A DNA stretch of 64,000 nt from the NCBI RefSeq assembly GCF_000308655.1, contig NZ_BAGC01000040.1, forward strand, positions 186,001 to 250,000. The letters are read 5' to 3'. This DNA is from Nocardia niigatensis NBRC 100131. GTDB lineage: Bacteria > Actinomycetota > Actinomycetes > Mycobacteriales > Mycobacteriaceae. Below are positions 34,084-43,417 of the stretch, piece by piece (the first letter of the stretch is position 1; every line of letters starts with the position of its first letter). The notes under the pieces were generated by a model. It did no database searches. It was not told where the DNA came from and saw only the letters and a program-made list of their open reading frames with translations. The position numbers were made by a program, and so were the translations under genes.

Positions 34084-36061
34084 ATGGCCACCGTTCCACC
34101 CGTGGGCGCCGACTCCGGCGACAGCGTTGAGCCTGCGTTCCACCCCTATACCCACCCCGCGGCCGGCTGGGGTGCGGCCAAGAGCGTGACCGCTTTCCTC
34201 GCCCGCGAGCGCGAGGGGGTCGCCGGGCCGCGGGCGATCGTGACGATGAATCACGAGAACGGCGGCTTCGACTGTCCCGGGTGCGCGTGGCCCGACGATC
34301 TCGAGGGCCTGCATCTCGAATCTGCGAGAACGGGATCAAGCACGTCACGTGGGAGATGACACACAAGCGAGTCGGGCGCGAGTTCTTCGCCGCTCATACC
34401 GTGACGGAGCTGTCGGCGTGGAGTGAGTTCGACCTGGAGAACCAGGGCCGGTTGACGGAACCGATGAGCTACGACCCCGAGACCGATCGCTACGTACCCA
34501 TTTCCTGGGCGGATGCCTTCGAGCTGGCCGGGCGCGCCCTGCGCGAACTGGATGACCCGAATCGGGCCGCGTTCTACACGTCCGGCCGGCTCGGCAATGA
34601 GGCCACATTCCTGTACCAACTGCTCGCGCGGGAACTCGGCACCAATAATCTGCCGGACTGCTCGAACATGTGCCACGAGGCCAGTGGGCGCGCCTTGCAG
34701 GCCGCGCTCGGAACCGGCAAGGGCACAGTCGATCTGAAGGATTGGGGGACGACGGACGCGCTGTTCATCCTCGGGGTCAATGCGGCGTCGAACGCGCCGC
34801 GCATGCTGACGTCGCTGGTCGAGGCCAACAAGCGCGGCGCGAAGATCGTGCACATCAACCCGCTCGTCGAGGCCGCCGCCCGCAGGGCGATCGTTCCGCA
34901 CGATTTCCTCGCGATGGCCGCCTTCCGGGCGACACCCACCAGCGACCTGAACCTGCAGCCTCGGATAGGCGGCGATATGGCCCTGCTCCGCGGTATGGCC
35001 AAAGCCGTTCTGGAGCAGTCGAAGTCGGATCCGAAGGCAGTCGACCGGGAATTCATCGACCGCTACACCAGCGGATTCGAGGAATATCGCGCCGTCTGCG
35101 ATGCCACGTCGTGGACCGAGATCGAACAGCTGTCCGGGGTCGGCGAAGAGCGGATCCGGGCGGCCGTCGACATCTACCGCGCCGCCGATCGCACCATCAT
35201 CAGCTGGTGTCTGGGTGTCACGCAGCACGAGCACGGCGTCGACACCGTGCGCGAGATCGTGAATCTGCTGCTGCTCCGCGGCAATCTGGGCCGGGAGGGC
35301 GCGGGGCCGTCGCCGGTGCGCGGGCACAGCAATGTGCAGGGCAATCGCACCTGCGGGATCGATCATCGGCCCAGCGAGGCGTTCCTGGAGCGGCTCGGCG
35401 AGGCGTGCGGCATCGAGCCGCCGCGTGCGCACGGCCTGGACACGGTCGCCACGATCGAGGCGATGACGGCCGGCCGGGTGACGGTGTTCGTCGGCATGGG
35501 CGGGAATTTCGCGCTCGCCGCCCCGGACACCCCCTACACCTTCGAGGCATTGCGCAACTGCGAGTTGACGATTCAGGTCAGCACCAAGCTGAATCGCAGT
35601 CATCTCGTGCACGGGCGGCGGGCGCTCATCCCGCCGTGCCTGGGCCGCACCGAGAAGGACATGCAGCGCAAGGGAATCCAGTCCACCTCGGTGGAGGACT
35701 CGATGAGCATGGTGCACCTGTCGGACGCTCACACGATCAGTGGAACACCACCATCTACTCCGACAACGATCGCTATCGGGGCGTGAAGAATCTGCGCACG
35801 CTGATCTTCATGAACGCCGAGGACATGCGTGAGCGAGGGCTCAGTGAGTTCGACGAGGTCGATATCACCAGCATCGCCCGCGACGGCAGCACCCGGAAGC
35901 TGAACCGCTACAAGGTCATCCCGTACGACATACCGCGGGGTTGTGCGGCCGGATACATGCCGGAGATGAATGTCCTGTGCGCGATCGGTGACTACAGCAC
36001 CCAGAGCGATCAGCCGATCATGAAGAACGTCAGCGTGCGGGTCGAGGCTTCGGGCCGCTGA
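34084..36061 (+). pseudogene. FdhF/YdeP-type molybdopterin oxidoreductase, frameshifted and internally deleted
   Basis: Protein text of the FdhF/YdeP molybdoenzyme family runs through three frames. From ATG 34084 it reads YTHPAAGWGAAKSV and FDCPGCAWPDDLEGLHLE. At about 34319 one base is missing and the next frame continues ICENGIKHVTWEMTHKRVG and on to EDSMSMVHLS near 35728. There a further break leads to the C-terminal piece SHDQWNTTIYSDNDRYRGVK and IPYDIPRGCAAGYMPEMN up to the stop at 36061. Between these last pieces roughly a hundred residues of the usual protein are missing. The Mo-bis-MGD enzyme can therefore not be made intact. Confidence 0.9.
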
Positions 36062-36413
36062 CCGCGCCGATCTGATCGTCGACCGGCTGCGACGACGCGG
36101 GAGTCGCTCGCGGCCGGGTGACGATCGCTGACGCAGCCGCGCGCGTCCTCGGCGGCGAGGGGTACGGCGGCGGCCGCGGTCGCCCAATCGGCATGGGCCA
36201 CACCCCATCCCACTCCCCAGGTACCGGCGAGGGCGACCGCGAGGACATAGCGGCCGGCGTGGCGCGCCGACGCCCCCGGGTCGAAGTCCCGCATTTGCGC
36301 GGCCTGGACGACGGTGTCGGTGTGCAATGTTCCGAGCAGGACGGACAGGGCCGCGGTGGCGGCGAACAGGGACAGTCCCGGCAGGTCAGCGAGGTCCGGC
36401 CACCGCTGCTATC
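36062..36413 (-). pseudogene. fragment of a membrane protein on the minus strand
   Basis: A minus-strand frame opens after a stop near 36416 and reads LSLFAATAALSVLLGTLHTD, then RHAGRYVLAVALAGTWGVGWG. It has two hydrophobic segments and no proper start or end. No plus-strand gene occupies this stretch. It looks like an internal piece of a decayed integral membrane protein; the family is not recognised. Confidence 0.4.
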
Positions 36414-36471
36414 GTCTGCCGATATCGGGATCCGTTTCCCGATGAGTCCGATCGAATGAGGGAGCGCGGGC

Positions 36472-37656
36472 GTGGCCGGTGCGGCTGAGGAACTCTCCGG
36501 CGAGGCCGTCGATGTTCGATTGACGACGATCGTTCGGGAGTGGGGGCGGATCGGCTGTATCGGATTCGGCGGGCCGCCGACGCATATCGCGCTGTTGCGC
36601 CGATTGTGCGTCGAGGAGCGGCGCTGGATCAGCGCGACCGAGTTCGAGGACGCGATCGCCGCGACCAATCTCTTACCGGGACCGGCGTCCACCCAGCTGG
36701 CGATCTACTGCGCGTGGCGGTTACGGGGAACGGTGGGGGCGCTGGTGGGCGGGGTGTGTTTCATTGTGCCCGGTCTGGTGTTGATTCTGGTGCTGGCCGC
36801 GTTCTTCCTCGCGGGTGGCGCTCCCCGATGGGCTCAGGGCGCGGCGGCCGGTGCCGGTGCAGCCGTGGCAGCGGTCGCGGTGCAGGCCGGCAGCGGGCTG
36901 CTGCCCGCCGGCTGGCAGCGTGCCGGGACGGCCGGGCCCGCACGGATCAGGTGGGTCGGATATCTGCTCGTCGGTGGGGTGGCGGCCGCGACGATCGGCC
37001 CCTGGCTGGTACTGGTCCTGGTCGTGGCGGGCATCGTGGAAGTTGTTGTCCGCACCGGTATTCCGAGCAGATCCAGCATCGGAGCCGGGCCGTTGCCATT
37101 GGCGGCCGCGGTTCCAGCGCTCGGCGGCCTGGCGGCGGTGAGCTGGGTGGCGTTCAAAGTGGGCGCCTTGTCCTACGGCGGCGGGTTCGTGATCATCCCG
37201 CTCATGCAGGCCGACGCGGTCGACCGCTATCACTGGATGAGCGCCGGTCAGTTCCTCAATGCTGTTGCGCTGGGCCAGATCACACCCGGCCCGGTGGTGC
37301 AGACGGTGGCGGTGGTCGGATACGCGGCGGCCGGTGTACTGGGCGGCCTGTTCGCCGCGTTCGTCGCCTTCACCCCGTCGTTCCTGTTCGTCATATTCGG
37401 TGGCCCGCACTTCGATCGGCTCCGGGCGAACGACCGCGTGCTGGCCTTCCTGTCGGGCGCAGGTCCCGCGGTCATCGGCGCGATCCTCGGCTCGGCGATC
37501 CCACTGGCACTCGCCCTCCAGCAGGTCTGGCAGTTCGCGGTGCTGGCCGCGGCCGCGCTGTGGCTGCTGGCCGCCCGGCGCGGCGTGGTCAGCGCGCTGT
37601 TGGCGGCGGCCGCACTCGGGGTCGGGGCATCCGTGATCGGATTGCCGATCACCTGA
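36472..37656 (+). CDS. chrA: chromate transporter, ChrA family
   Basis: A 394-residue CHR-family membrane protein made of two homologous halves. The first half has FGGPPTHIALLRR and ATNLLPGPASTQLAIY; the second has FKVGALSYGGGFVIIPLMQ and VALGQITPGPVVQTVAVVGY. The paired GG-P and PGP motifs are family hallmarks. About ten membrane segments are apparent. The start GTG 36472 gives a short cytoplasmic lead. It should export chromate, or act on sulfate-like anions. No ChrB regulator is adjacent. Confidence 0.93.
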   Translation: MAGAAEELSGEAVDVRLTTIVREWGRIGCIGFGGPPTHIALLRRLCVEERRWISATEFEDAIAATNLLPGPASTQLAIYCAWRLRGTVGALVGGVCFIVPGLVLILVLAAFFLAGGAPRWAQGAAAGAGAAVAAVAVQAGSGLLPAGWQRAGTAGPARIRWVGYLLVGGVAAATIGPWLVLVLVVAGIVEVVVRTGIPSRSSIGAGPLPLAAAVPALGGLAAVSWVAFKVGALSYGGGFVIIPLMQADAVDRYHWMSAGQFLNAVALGQITPGPVVQTVAVVGYAAAGVLGGLFAAFVAFTPSFLFVIFGGPHFDRLRANDRVLAFLSGAGPAVIGAILGSAIPLALALQQVWQFAVLAAAALWLLAARRGVVSALLAAAALGVGASVIGLPIT

Positions 37657-37754
37657 GCCGTTCCGGGCACGCCGCCGCTCTCCGATCCAGTGGAGCTCAG
37701 CGGCGGTAGGCTGCCGTCCTGGTGCACTATCGAGCGACGATTCCGGAGGTCGAT

Positions 37755-38258
37755 ATGGCGGCAAGTTCGGTTCGATGGTCCTGGCAGGCGATCCTCCGGC
37801 CAGACGGTCCTCCCGCGGTGATCTGCGTGCGATTGTCGGTCGGGCTGGTCTTCCTCGGCGAGGGCATCCAAAAATTCCTGTATCCACACCAACTCGGGCC
37901 CGGCCGGTTCGACAAGATCGGCATCCCGGCTCCCACATTCTTCGCCGACCTCGATGGTGTAGTCGAAATCGTCTGCGGCACACTGATAATCATCGGCCTG
38001 CTGACCCGGCTCGCCGCCGTTCCGCTGCTCATCGACATCAGCCTCGCGATCATTCTGACCAAGCTGCGGGAGCTGCGTCCCGGGGGATTCTCCGGCGTCC
38101 AAGGGTTCTGGGGAATGGCGCACGACGCCCGCACCGATCTGTCGATGCTCCTCGGCCTGATCTTCCTGCTGTGGGCCGGCCCGGGTCGATGGTCACTGGA
38201 CGCGCGACTGGTTGCGAATTCCACACCCGTCGGCCAGGAGAATGCTCGTGCCGCTTGA
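37755..38258 (+). CDS. DoxX-family membrane protein
   Basis: A 167-residue DoxX-like protein with four hydrophobic segments. RLSVGLVFLGEGIQKFLYP near the N-terminus and VEIVCGTLIIIGLLTRLAAVPLLIDI are typical. ATG 37755 has GGAGG six bases before it and is preferred to the start at 37722. Actinobacterial DoxX proteins take part in membrane redox and sulfur stress complexes, but a role here is not evident. It may be regulated by the PadR gene that follows. Confidence 0.86.
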   Translation: MAASSVRWSWQAILRPDGPPAVICVRLSVGLVFLGEGIQKFLYPHQLGPGRFDKIGIPAPTFFADLDGVVEIVCGTLIIIGLLTRLAAVPLLIDISLAIILTKLRELRPGGFSGVQGFWGMAHDARTDLSMLLGLIFLLWAGPGRWSLDARLVANSTPVGQENARAA

Positions 38259-38281
38259 TCGACGGTGACCATAGAATCGGA

Positions 38282-38295
38282 AACCGATATCGGTT
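38282..38295. promoter_or_regulatory. palindrome before padR
   Basis: AACCGATATCGGTT is a perfect 14-base palindrome, flanked by near-symmetric CGGA and CCG. It ends 26 bases before ATG 38322, so it is a plausible autoregulatory PadR operator and supports that start. Confidence 0.55.
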
Positions 38296-38321
38296 CCGTC
38301 ATCTATCTGGAGGTGGCTCAC

Positions 38322-38627
38322 ATGCGCGAATTCCAGCGGGCCGCAGTGCGACTGCACATCCTCCATCACGCGGCCGAAGCGGAAGTCCACGGGGCGTGGC
38401 TCACCGAGGAACTTCGCCACCACGGTTACCACATCAGTCCTGGAACGCTCTACCCCACTCTGCATCGCCTCGAAGCCGACGGACTGCTGACGTCCCATCA
38501 ACAGGTGGTCGACGGCCGTACACGCCGGGTGTATCGGGCCACCTCGGCCGGCCACGCCGCGCTCGCCGAAGACCGCCGCGCACTGCGGGAACTGGCCCGG
38601 GAAGTCCTCGGCAGTACCGACAGTTGA
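38322..38627 (+). CDS. PadR-family transcriptional regulator
   Basis: A 101-residue PadR-type winged helix. MREFQRAAVRLHILHHAAEAEVHGAWLTEELR, ISPGTLYPTLHRLEADGLL and the wing DGRTRRVYRATSAG are diagnostic. ATG 38322 has TGGAGG at suitable spacing; an upstream GTG 38265 is in frame but would run through the palindrome at 38282. It follows DoxX by 63 bases on the same strand. It probably controls itself and perhaps the DoxX gene. Confidence 0.88.
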   Translation: MREFQRAAVRLHILHHAAEAEVHGAWLTEELRHHGYHISPGTLYPTLHRLEADGLLTSHQQVVDGRTRRVYRATSAGHAALAEDRRALRELAREVLGSTDS

Positions 38628-38807
38628 AACCGGCCCTGGTGGCCGCCACGCCGACGCACGTAGTCATCGAGGGTTGTGGCGGTTGACGGTGGTGCGGGAT
38701 GCGGGACACCGGGATCCAGGAATGGGCCTGACCCTGGCGCGGCGCGGCCCGCGGGCGGATCTCCGATGAATCAGGGCCGCCGACCGGTCGTCCAGGATCG
38801 GGGTGGT

Positions 38808-39257
38808 TCAGGTTGCATAACCTTCGACGAGGCCGGTGGCGAGCAGGACGATGCCGAGCGAGCCGATCAGTGCGGTGAGGGAAGCTGCTCTAGCTGTACC
38901 GGGCTGTGTCTTGGCTTGTGCGATCCCGTGGACACCGGCCGCGGCCATCACGACCGCGAACAAAAGCAGCTTGGCCGCAAGTGTCCGGCCGTAGCCGGGT
39001 TGCAGTAGCGATGCCCAGGTGACGCCGTGCCGACCGGCGAGCAGGATGCCGGTGGTGATCTGCACCGGCAGGAACCCGGCGAAGGTGATGGCCGCGAACC
39101 GCTTGCCGACGGCACGCAGGACCTCGGCGCGATCCGCGATGGCGAGCTTGTCTCGTGCGGGTGGCAGGAGTACGAGGGTGATGGTCAGCTGTCCGCCGAC
39201 CCAGGTGATGGCTCCGAGGACGTGCAGGAATCGGATAATGGTCCAGATGTCGATCAC
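38808..39257 (-). CDS. CopD-like four-helix membrane protein
   Basis: A 149-residue protein with four hydrophobic helices. IIRFLHVLGAITWVGGQLTITLVLLP with its His and the later His in GVHGIAQ are typical of the CopD/copper-export or haem-binding membrane family. ATG 39257 overlaps the nitrite reductase stop (ATGA), so the two are translated together. The pairing suggests copper or haem delivery to, or electron transfer with, the copper enzyme. Confidence 0.83.
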   Translation of the reverse strand: MIDIWTIIRFLHVLGAITWVGGQLTITLVLLPPARDKLAIADRAEVLRAVGKRFAAITFAGFLPVQITTGILLAGRHGVTWASLLQPGYGRTLAAKLLLFAVVMAAAGVHGIAQAKTQPGTARAASLTALIGSLGIVLLATGLVEGYAT

Positions 39258-41830
39258 TGGTGCTCCGTGACGGTGATGATGCCGTGTGCGCCGTTCTCGG
39301 CGTGACGCATGTCGTGGTCGACGAACGCGTAATGGCCGGCTTCGGGGAAGGTGAGCTCGACGAATCCTCCTTGGGCGGGAGCGAGGTCGAGTACTTGCGC
39401 GCCACCGGCAGCATCGCCAGGACGCAGCAGCCAGTTGCCTTCTCGGTAGACGGTGTCGAACTGGCCGCCGACGATGTGGAAGGCGGTGGCATCGCCGGGA
39501 CCTGCGTTGACGACCCAGATGCGGACCCGTTCACCGGTACGTGCGGGCAGCGGGGCGTGGTCGTACTGGGCGGCCATGCCATTGAACATCCAGCCATCGG
39601 GTTGTCCGGCACGGATTTCGGCCGTCGGGGGGTCGCTGCCGGGGTCGCCGAGGTAGAGCTGGGAGCTGACCAGCAGGTACTCGCGGTCCACGGCGGGAAG
39701 ACCGGGCGGGTCGATGATCACCGCGCCGTACATGCCGGCGGCGATGTGCTGAGACATCGGCATGGTGCTGCAGTGGTAGAGCCACGCTCCGGCGCGTTGT
39801 GCGGTGAACCGGTAGACCAGCCGTTCGCCGGGACCGATGCTGCGCATCGGCCCATCCGGAGCCACCGCGCCGGCGTGGAAGTCGATGCCGTGGCTCATTG
39901 CGGTGTCGTTGATCAGAGTGATCTCGAACTGGTCGCCGACCTTCCCGCGCAGCGCAGGGCCGGGTGTCGTGCCGCCGAAGGTCCAGCGATGTTCCCGCCG
40001 TCCCGGTGCGACCTCCACGTCTTGTTCGCTGACGCGCAGGTCGATCCGATGCACGAGGCCGGTGGCGGGTGCGAGCGTGGCGTCGCGGGGTGCCCATCCC
40101 GGTGAAGGGCCTGCGGCCAGGTCGAGTCCGGGACCGGCGGTCGTGCCGCTTCCGCTGCCCGACCCTGCCGGGGTGTGCGGGTGGTCGCTGTGGACGTGAA
40201 TGCTCATGGTCATTCCGGCGGCGCGGTGCCCGGCCACGTCGCACCAGGCTCGCCGGTCACCGCGCACCTGCCCGACCTCGAGTAGCGCGGTCTGGCCGTG
40301 AGCGAGTCGAGGTGTGCGCTCACCGGTGTCCAGACGCAGGTCGTGCACCATCGGATCCTGGTTGGTGATACGCAGCACCAGGCGGGTGCCGGCCGGGACG
40401 TCCACGCTGGCTGGGCGAATGCGCATTCCGCTCAGCGTCACCTCGACGGTGTGCGCGTCGCCGGAGACCGTGGCTGTGCCGGTGTGGTGGCCTCCGCTGG
40501 TGGCCAGTGCCGCGGCGAGCACAACGGTGATCAGCCCGGCCAGGACACCGGTGGTGGTGCCAGGCTGCCGGCGGCTGGGTTCGGCGTCGAGGGTGCCTCG
40601 CCGTGCGACCGGGACCGCCACCCGCAATGCCAGCACCACGAAGGTGGCGGCGCTCAGCGCCGCGACCGCCCACCCGATCTGGGGAAGGGGGCTCGGCCAG
40701 GCGACGGCGACCAGGACAACGGCGAGATTCGTTGTGGCGACCCGCAGTTGCCAACCGCGCGCGAGGATCTCGGCGACGGCTTTGTGTTCGGCCGGGCCGC
40801 GACCGAGCACGACCGGCAACAACTGGGTCAGCGCGCCGATGAGCACCTGGGCGGCGAACCCGACTGCGAGCACCGGCATGACGGTGGCGATGATCGTGGG
40901 CAGCGCATCGACCGATCCGGCCAGCAGCAGCCGGGTGGCGTCGAGTGCCACCGCAATAGCGAGCCAGACAGCGGCGGCAACGAGCATCCACGCCGCAGGA
41001 CTCCGCGGACGGCGCACGGGACGCAACGGGCTGGCCACGAGGGCGATTCCCGTGGCGTAGCAAGCCAATCCCGCCACTGTCACCCACACATTGGCCGCGA
41101 GCATGCCGCCGACGGCAACAACCAGTCCCGCGATCAGCGTGGGCAGGGCACGCCGCGCAGCGGTCAGGCTGACAGCGGTGATCCGGGTGCCGGTGGTGGT
41201 CGGCCACAGGGTGAACAGCGTGCCCAGCACCGACAACCCGACCCAGCCCAGCAGCGCGAGGTGGACGTGCGCCGCCCACAGCCGCGGATACCACTCTCCG
41301 ACACCGATCGCCATCGCGGCGCCAGCGGCTGCAGCGGCGATCAGCGCGGTGCTCGCGGCGGTGTAGAAGCCGATCAGATAGGTGAAGCGTCCAGCCATCG
41401 CCGTCTTGTTCGTCCGCAGCAGATGCACGGTGTGCACGGTCGCGATCGCTGCGACACCGGTCCCGCCGACCCGGGCGAGCACCGCGAGATCGACCGTTAC
41501 GCCGACGAGTGCGCCAACGATGCACAGGTTCAGAAGGCTCAGCCCGAGCGCCAATCGCCGCGGCGACGGGCCAGGCACCCGGCACAGCGTCTCGACGAAA
41601 TGCTGCGACCAGATCACGATCGCGTTGGTCACCGCCCCGAGCAACAAGGCGTGCAGCGCTGCCCACGCAGGCACACTGCTGAAAACCTCATGGGTAGCCA
41701 GCAAAACGACCGCTACAGCGAGCCAGCCGAGCACCACGACATTGCCCCACACGAACACCGGGCCCCGCGGACCGTGCCGGCGACCACGCGCCGCCGGCGG
41801 GGTGAGATCAACGAACTGCATCACCGACAC
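39254..41830 (-). CDS. membrane-anchored cupredoxin-copper nitrite reductase fusion
   Basis: An 858-residue, three-part protein. Residues about 25-430 form some ten to twelve membrane helices with His in AAHVHLALLGWVG and HTVHLLR, recalling NnrS/NorB-like domains. Residues about 440-550 are a small cupredoxin (VEVTLSGMRIRPASVDVPAG to AWCDVAGHRAAGM). The C-terminal 270 residues are a two-domain copper nitrite reductase: GIDFHAG (type 2 Asp and His), YHCSTMPMSQHIAAGM (type 1 His, Cys, His, Met plus type 2 His), FHIVG, and VDHDMRH with His839. It should reduce nitrite to NO at the outer face of the membrane. Starts within 41821-41830 are all possible. A DosR-like box lies upstream. Confidence 0.9.
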   Translation of the reverse strand: MSVMQFVDLTPPAARGRRHGPRGPVFVWGNVVVLGWLAVAVVLLATHEVFSSVPAWAALHALLLGAVTNAIVIWSQHFVETLCRVPGPSPRRLALGLSLLNLCIVGALVGVTVDLAVLARVGGTGVAAIATVHTVHLLRTNKTAMAGRFTYLIGFYTAASTALIAAAAAGAAMAIGVGEWYPRLWAAHVHLALLGWVGLSVLGTLFTLWPTTTGTRITAVSLTAARRALPTLIAGLVVAVGGMLAANVWVTVAGLACYATGIALVASPLRPVRRPRSPAAWMLVAAAVWLAIAVALDATRLLLAGSVDALPTIIATVMPVLAVGFAAQVLIGALTQLLPVVLGRGPAEHKAVAEILARGWQLRVATTNLAVVLVAVAWPSPLPQIGWAVAALSAATFVVLALRVAVPVARRGTLDAEPSRRQPGTTTGVLAGLITVVLAAALATSGGHHTGTATVSGDAHTVEVTLSGMRIRPASVDVPAGTRLVLRITNQDPMVHDLRLDTGERTPRLAHGQTALLEVGQVRGDRRAWCDVAGHRAAGMTMSIHVHSDHPHTPAGSGSGSGTTAGPGLDLAAGPSPGWAPRDATLAPATGLVHRIDLRVSEQDVEVAPGRREHRWTFGGTTPGPALRGKVGDQFEITLINDTAMSHGIDFHAGAVAPDGPMRSIGPGERLVYRFTAQRAGAWLYHCSTMPMSQHIAAGMYGAVIIDPPGLPAVDREYLLVSSQLYLGDPGSDPPTAEIRAGQPDGWMFNGMAAQYDHAPLPARTGERVRIWVVNAGPGDATAFHIVGGQFDTVYREGNWLLRPGDAAGGAQVLDLAPAQGGFVELTFPEAGHYAFVDHDMRHAENGAHGIITVTEHQ

Positions 41831-41940
41831 CCCGAAGTCCCGAGACCCGTGAGTGGTAGCGCGTGATCACAGTGTCGCCTGCCCGGGACCTGTATCGATT
41901 TTCCTCCACAGGCTCCAACACAACTCAATGATCATTTCGC

Positions 41941-41966
41941 CGGGTAGGGACATTCGTCCCTACCCG
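41941..41966 (-). promoter_or_regulatory. DosR/DevR-like box upstream of the nitrite reductase gene
   Basis: GGGAC (41947-41951), four bases, then GTCCC (41956-41960) match the core of the mycobacterial DosR box. The symmetry extends to 11 bases per arm (41941-41951 and 41956-41966). It lies about 120 bases upstream of the gene. A lone GGGAC half-site at 41885-41889 is closer. The box implies induction by hypoxia or NO if a DosR homologue exists in this genome. Confidence 0.65.
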
Positions 41967-42160
41967 AAAAGGCCGTCGCCACCAAATACGCGCGAGAGCT
42001 GAGCGATGCTGTACGGCTCATGCGGACACCAACCGGCCGGTCGGATCCTCGGCCGGAGTCACCGAGTTCGAGATCGCAGGGCAGCCGCAGGTGCCGTGTG
42101 CGCAACCACCGGTCAGTGCGGGAGATTCGCGCTCTCCCATACCTGTTCATCCTGCCCTGT

Positions 42161-42495
42161 TCATCCTGCGAGCGGGGGCGACCAGGGCCTGACTTTCTCC
42201 ACCACACGCCCCGGTCCGTTCCACAGATGCCGGTGGTCGGATGCCTGCACCGCTTTGGGCAGCGCCCGGCGGGCGTCCTCGGCATAGGCTGTGGAGCCAT
42301 CCCGCACGACGATCTCGACACCGGGATGCTCGCACAGCCCGGCTCTCAACGAGTCGGACTTGTGATCGGGCAGTATGTCGATGCGTTCATGGGTAGCGGC
42401 GTCGATCAACACGCTGGCGTAGCTCTTCCCGCGGCGCAGCGTGAGGTCGTCCACACACAGTCCCAATCTCGGGTGATTCAGTTCTTCGGGGTCAG
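42161..42495 (-). mobile_element. ISL3-family transposase remnant
   Basis: The minus strand encodes about 100 residues of the middle of an ISL3 transposase: LCVDDLTLRRGKSYASVLID (with the catalytic DDE first Asp region), then HERIDILPDHKSDSL, VRDGSTAYAEDARRALPKAV and SDHRHLWNG. There is no N-terminal zinc/HTH region or C-terminal DDE part, and neither terminal repeats nor target duplications could be seen. It lies just downstream of the uracil-DNA glycosylase gene. Confidence 0.82.
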
Positions 42496-42514
42496 TGGCT
42501 GAGGTAGGCGCACG

Positions 42515-43330
42515 TCAGTAGCGCTCGTCACTTTCGTTATTTCGGGTGGCTGTTGCTGCTGTGGCGAGGGCGCGCTGTAGGAGGTCGTGGAGCATGGTGG
42601 GGGTGAGGGTTCCGGTGGATATGTTGCGTTGGCTGGGGTGGTAACAGCCGTATAGGTGCAGTGGGCGTGACGGGTGGTCGAGACGGACGTGGCGGCCGTG
42701 GCCGAAGGTCGGGTGGGGCGTGGGCAGGGTCCAGCCGGTATCGGTGAGGACCGGAAGTAGTGCGCGCCAGGCGAATCCGCCGAGGGCGACCACGACGGAC
42801 AGGGTGGGTTGCAGAAGGTGGAGTTCGCGAGTCAGCCAGGGGCGGCAGGTGTTGCGTTCGATGGTGGTGGGCTGGTTGTCGGGTGGGGCGCAGTGCACGG
42901 GGACGGTGATACGCACGTCGTGCAAGGTCAGGCCATCGTCTCGGTGGGTGGAGCTGGGCTGGGAGGCGGCGCCGAGTGTGTGCAGGGTGGCATAGAGCAG
43001 GTCACCGGAGGGGTCGCCGGTGAAGATGCGGCCGGTGCGGTTCCCGCCGTGTGCCGCTGGAGCGAGGCCGATGAGGGCGACCGCGGCGTTGACCGGGCCG
43101 AATCCGGGGACGGGTTTGGCCCAGTAGTCCCAGTCGCTGTAGGTGCTGCGCTTGATAGTGCCTATGTGTTCGCGCCAGGCGACCAGCCGCGGGCAAGCCC
43201 GGCATCGGATCAGGGCGTTTTCCAACTCGCCGGGCGTCTCGGCAGCGGGCGCCTGTATCGCCGGATAATCGGCGGATGCTGGTTCGGGGCCGGGTGCCGG
43301 TCGAGCATCCAGACCATGGTGGTGTGGCAT
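42515..43330 (-). CDS. uracil-DNA glycosylase, family 5 (UdgB-like)
   Basis: A 271-residue 4Fe-4S uracil-DNA glycosylase. RCRACPRLVAWRE and the later VHCAPP and NTCRPWL supply the cluster Cys; GLAPAAHGGNRTGRIFTGD is the family 5 active-site loop; HPSQRNISTG is the second motif. It removes uracil and other deaminated bases from DNA. ATG 43330 has GGGAG upstream. It follows DUF488 and aconitase genes on the same strand and may be co-transcribed. Confidence 0.92.
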   Translation of the reverse strand: MPHHHGLDARPAPGPEPASADYPAIQAPAAETPGELENALIRCRACPRLVAWREHIGTIKRSTYSDWDYWAKPVPGFGPVNAAVALIGLAPAAHGGNRTGRIFTGDPSGDLLYATLHTLGAASQPSSTHRDDGLTLHDVRITVPVHCAPPDNQPTTIERNTCRPWLTRELHLLQPTLSVVVALGGFAWRALLPVLTDTGWTLPTPHPTFGHGRHVRLDHPSRPLHLYGCYHPSQRNISTGTLTPTMLHDLLQRALATAATATRNNESDERY

Positions 43331-43417
43331 TCCCGCTCCCGATGGTGTCGCGTGGTCCCGCTTGGTCGCTGCTGTAGCGGCATGAAGTGATCCGAACCCT
43401 CATGGGTCGGGTCGCGT

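Noticed and set aside
34281..35786. Treating this frame as an independent intact gene
   Set aside because: It begins in the middle of a conserved block and ends with a broken tail; the neighbouring frames hold the missing ends of the same protein.
40298..41866. A 522-residue open frame on the plus strand
   Set aside because: It is antisense to the nitrite reductase fusion and consists of Gln/Arg/Gly/His-rich text without domains.
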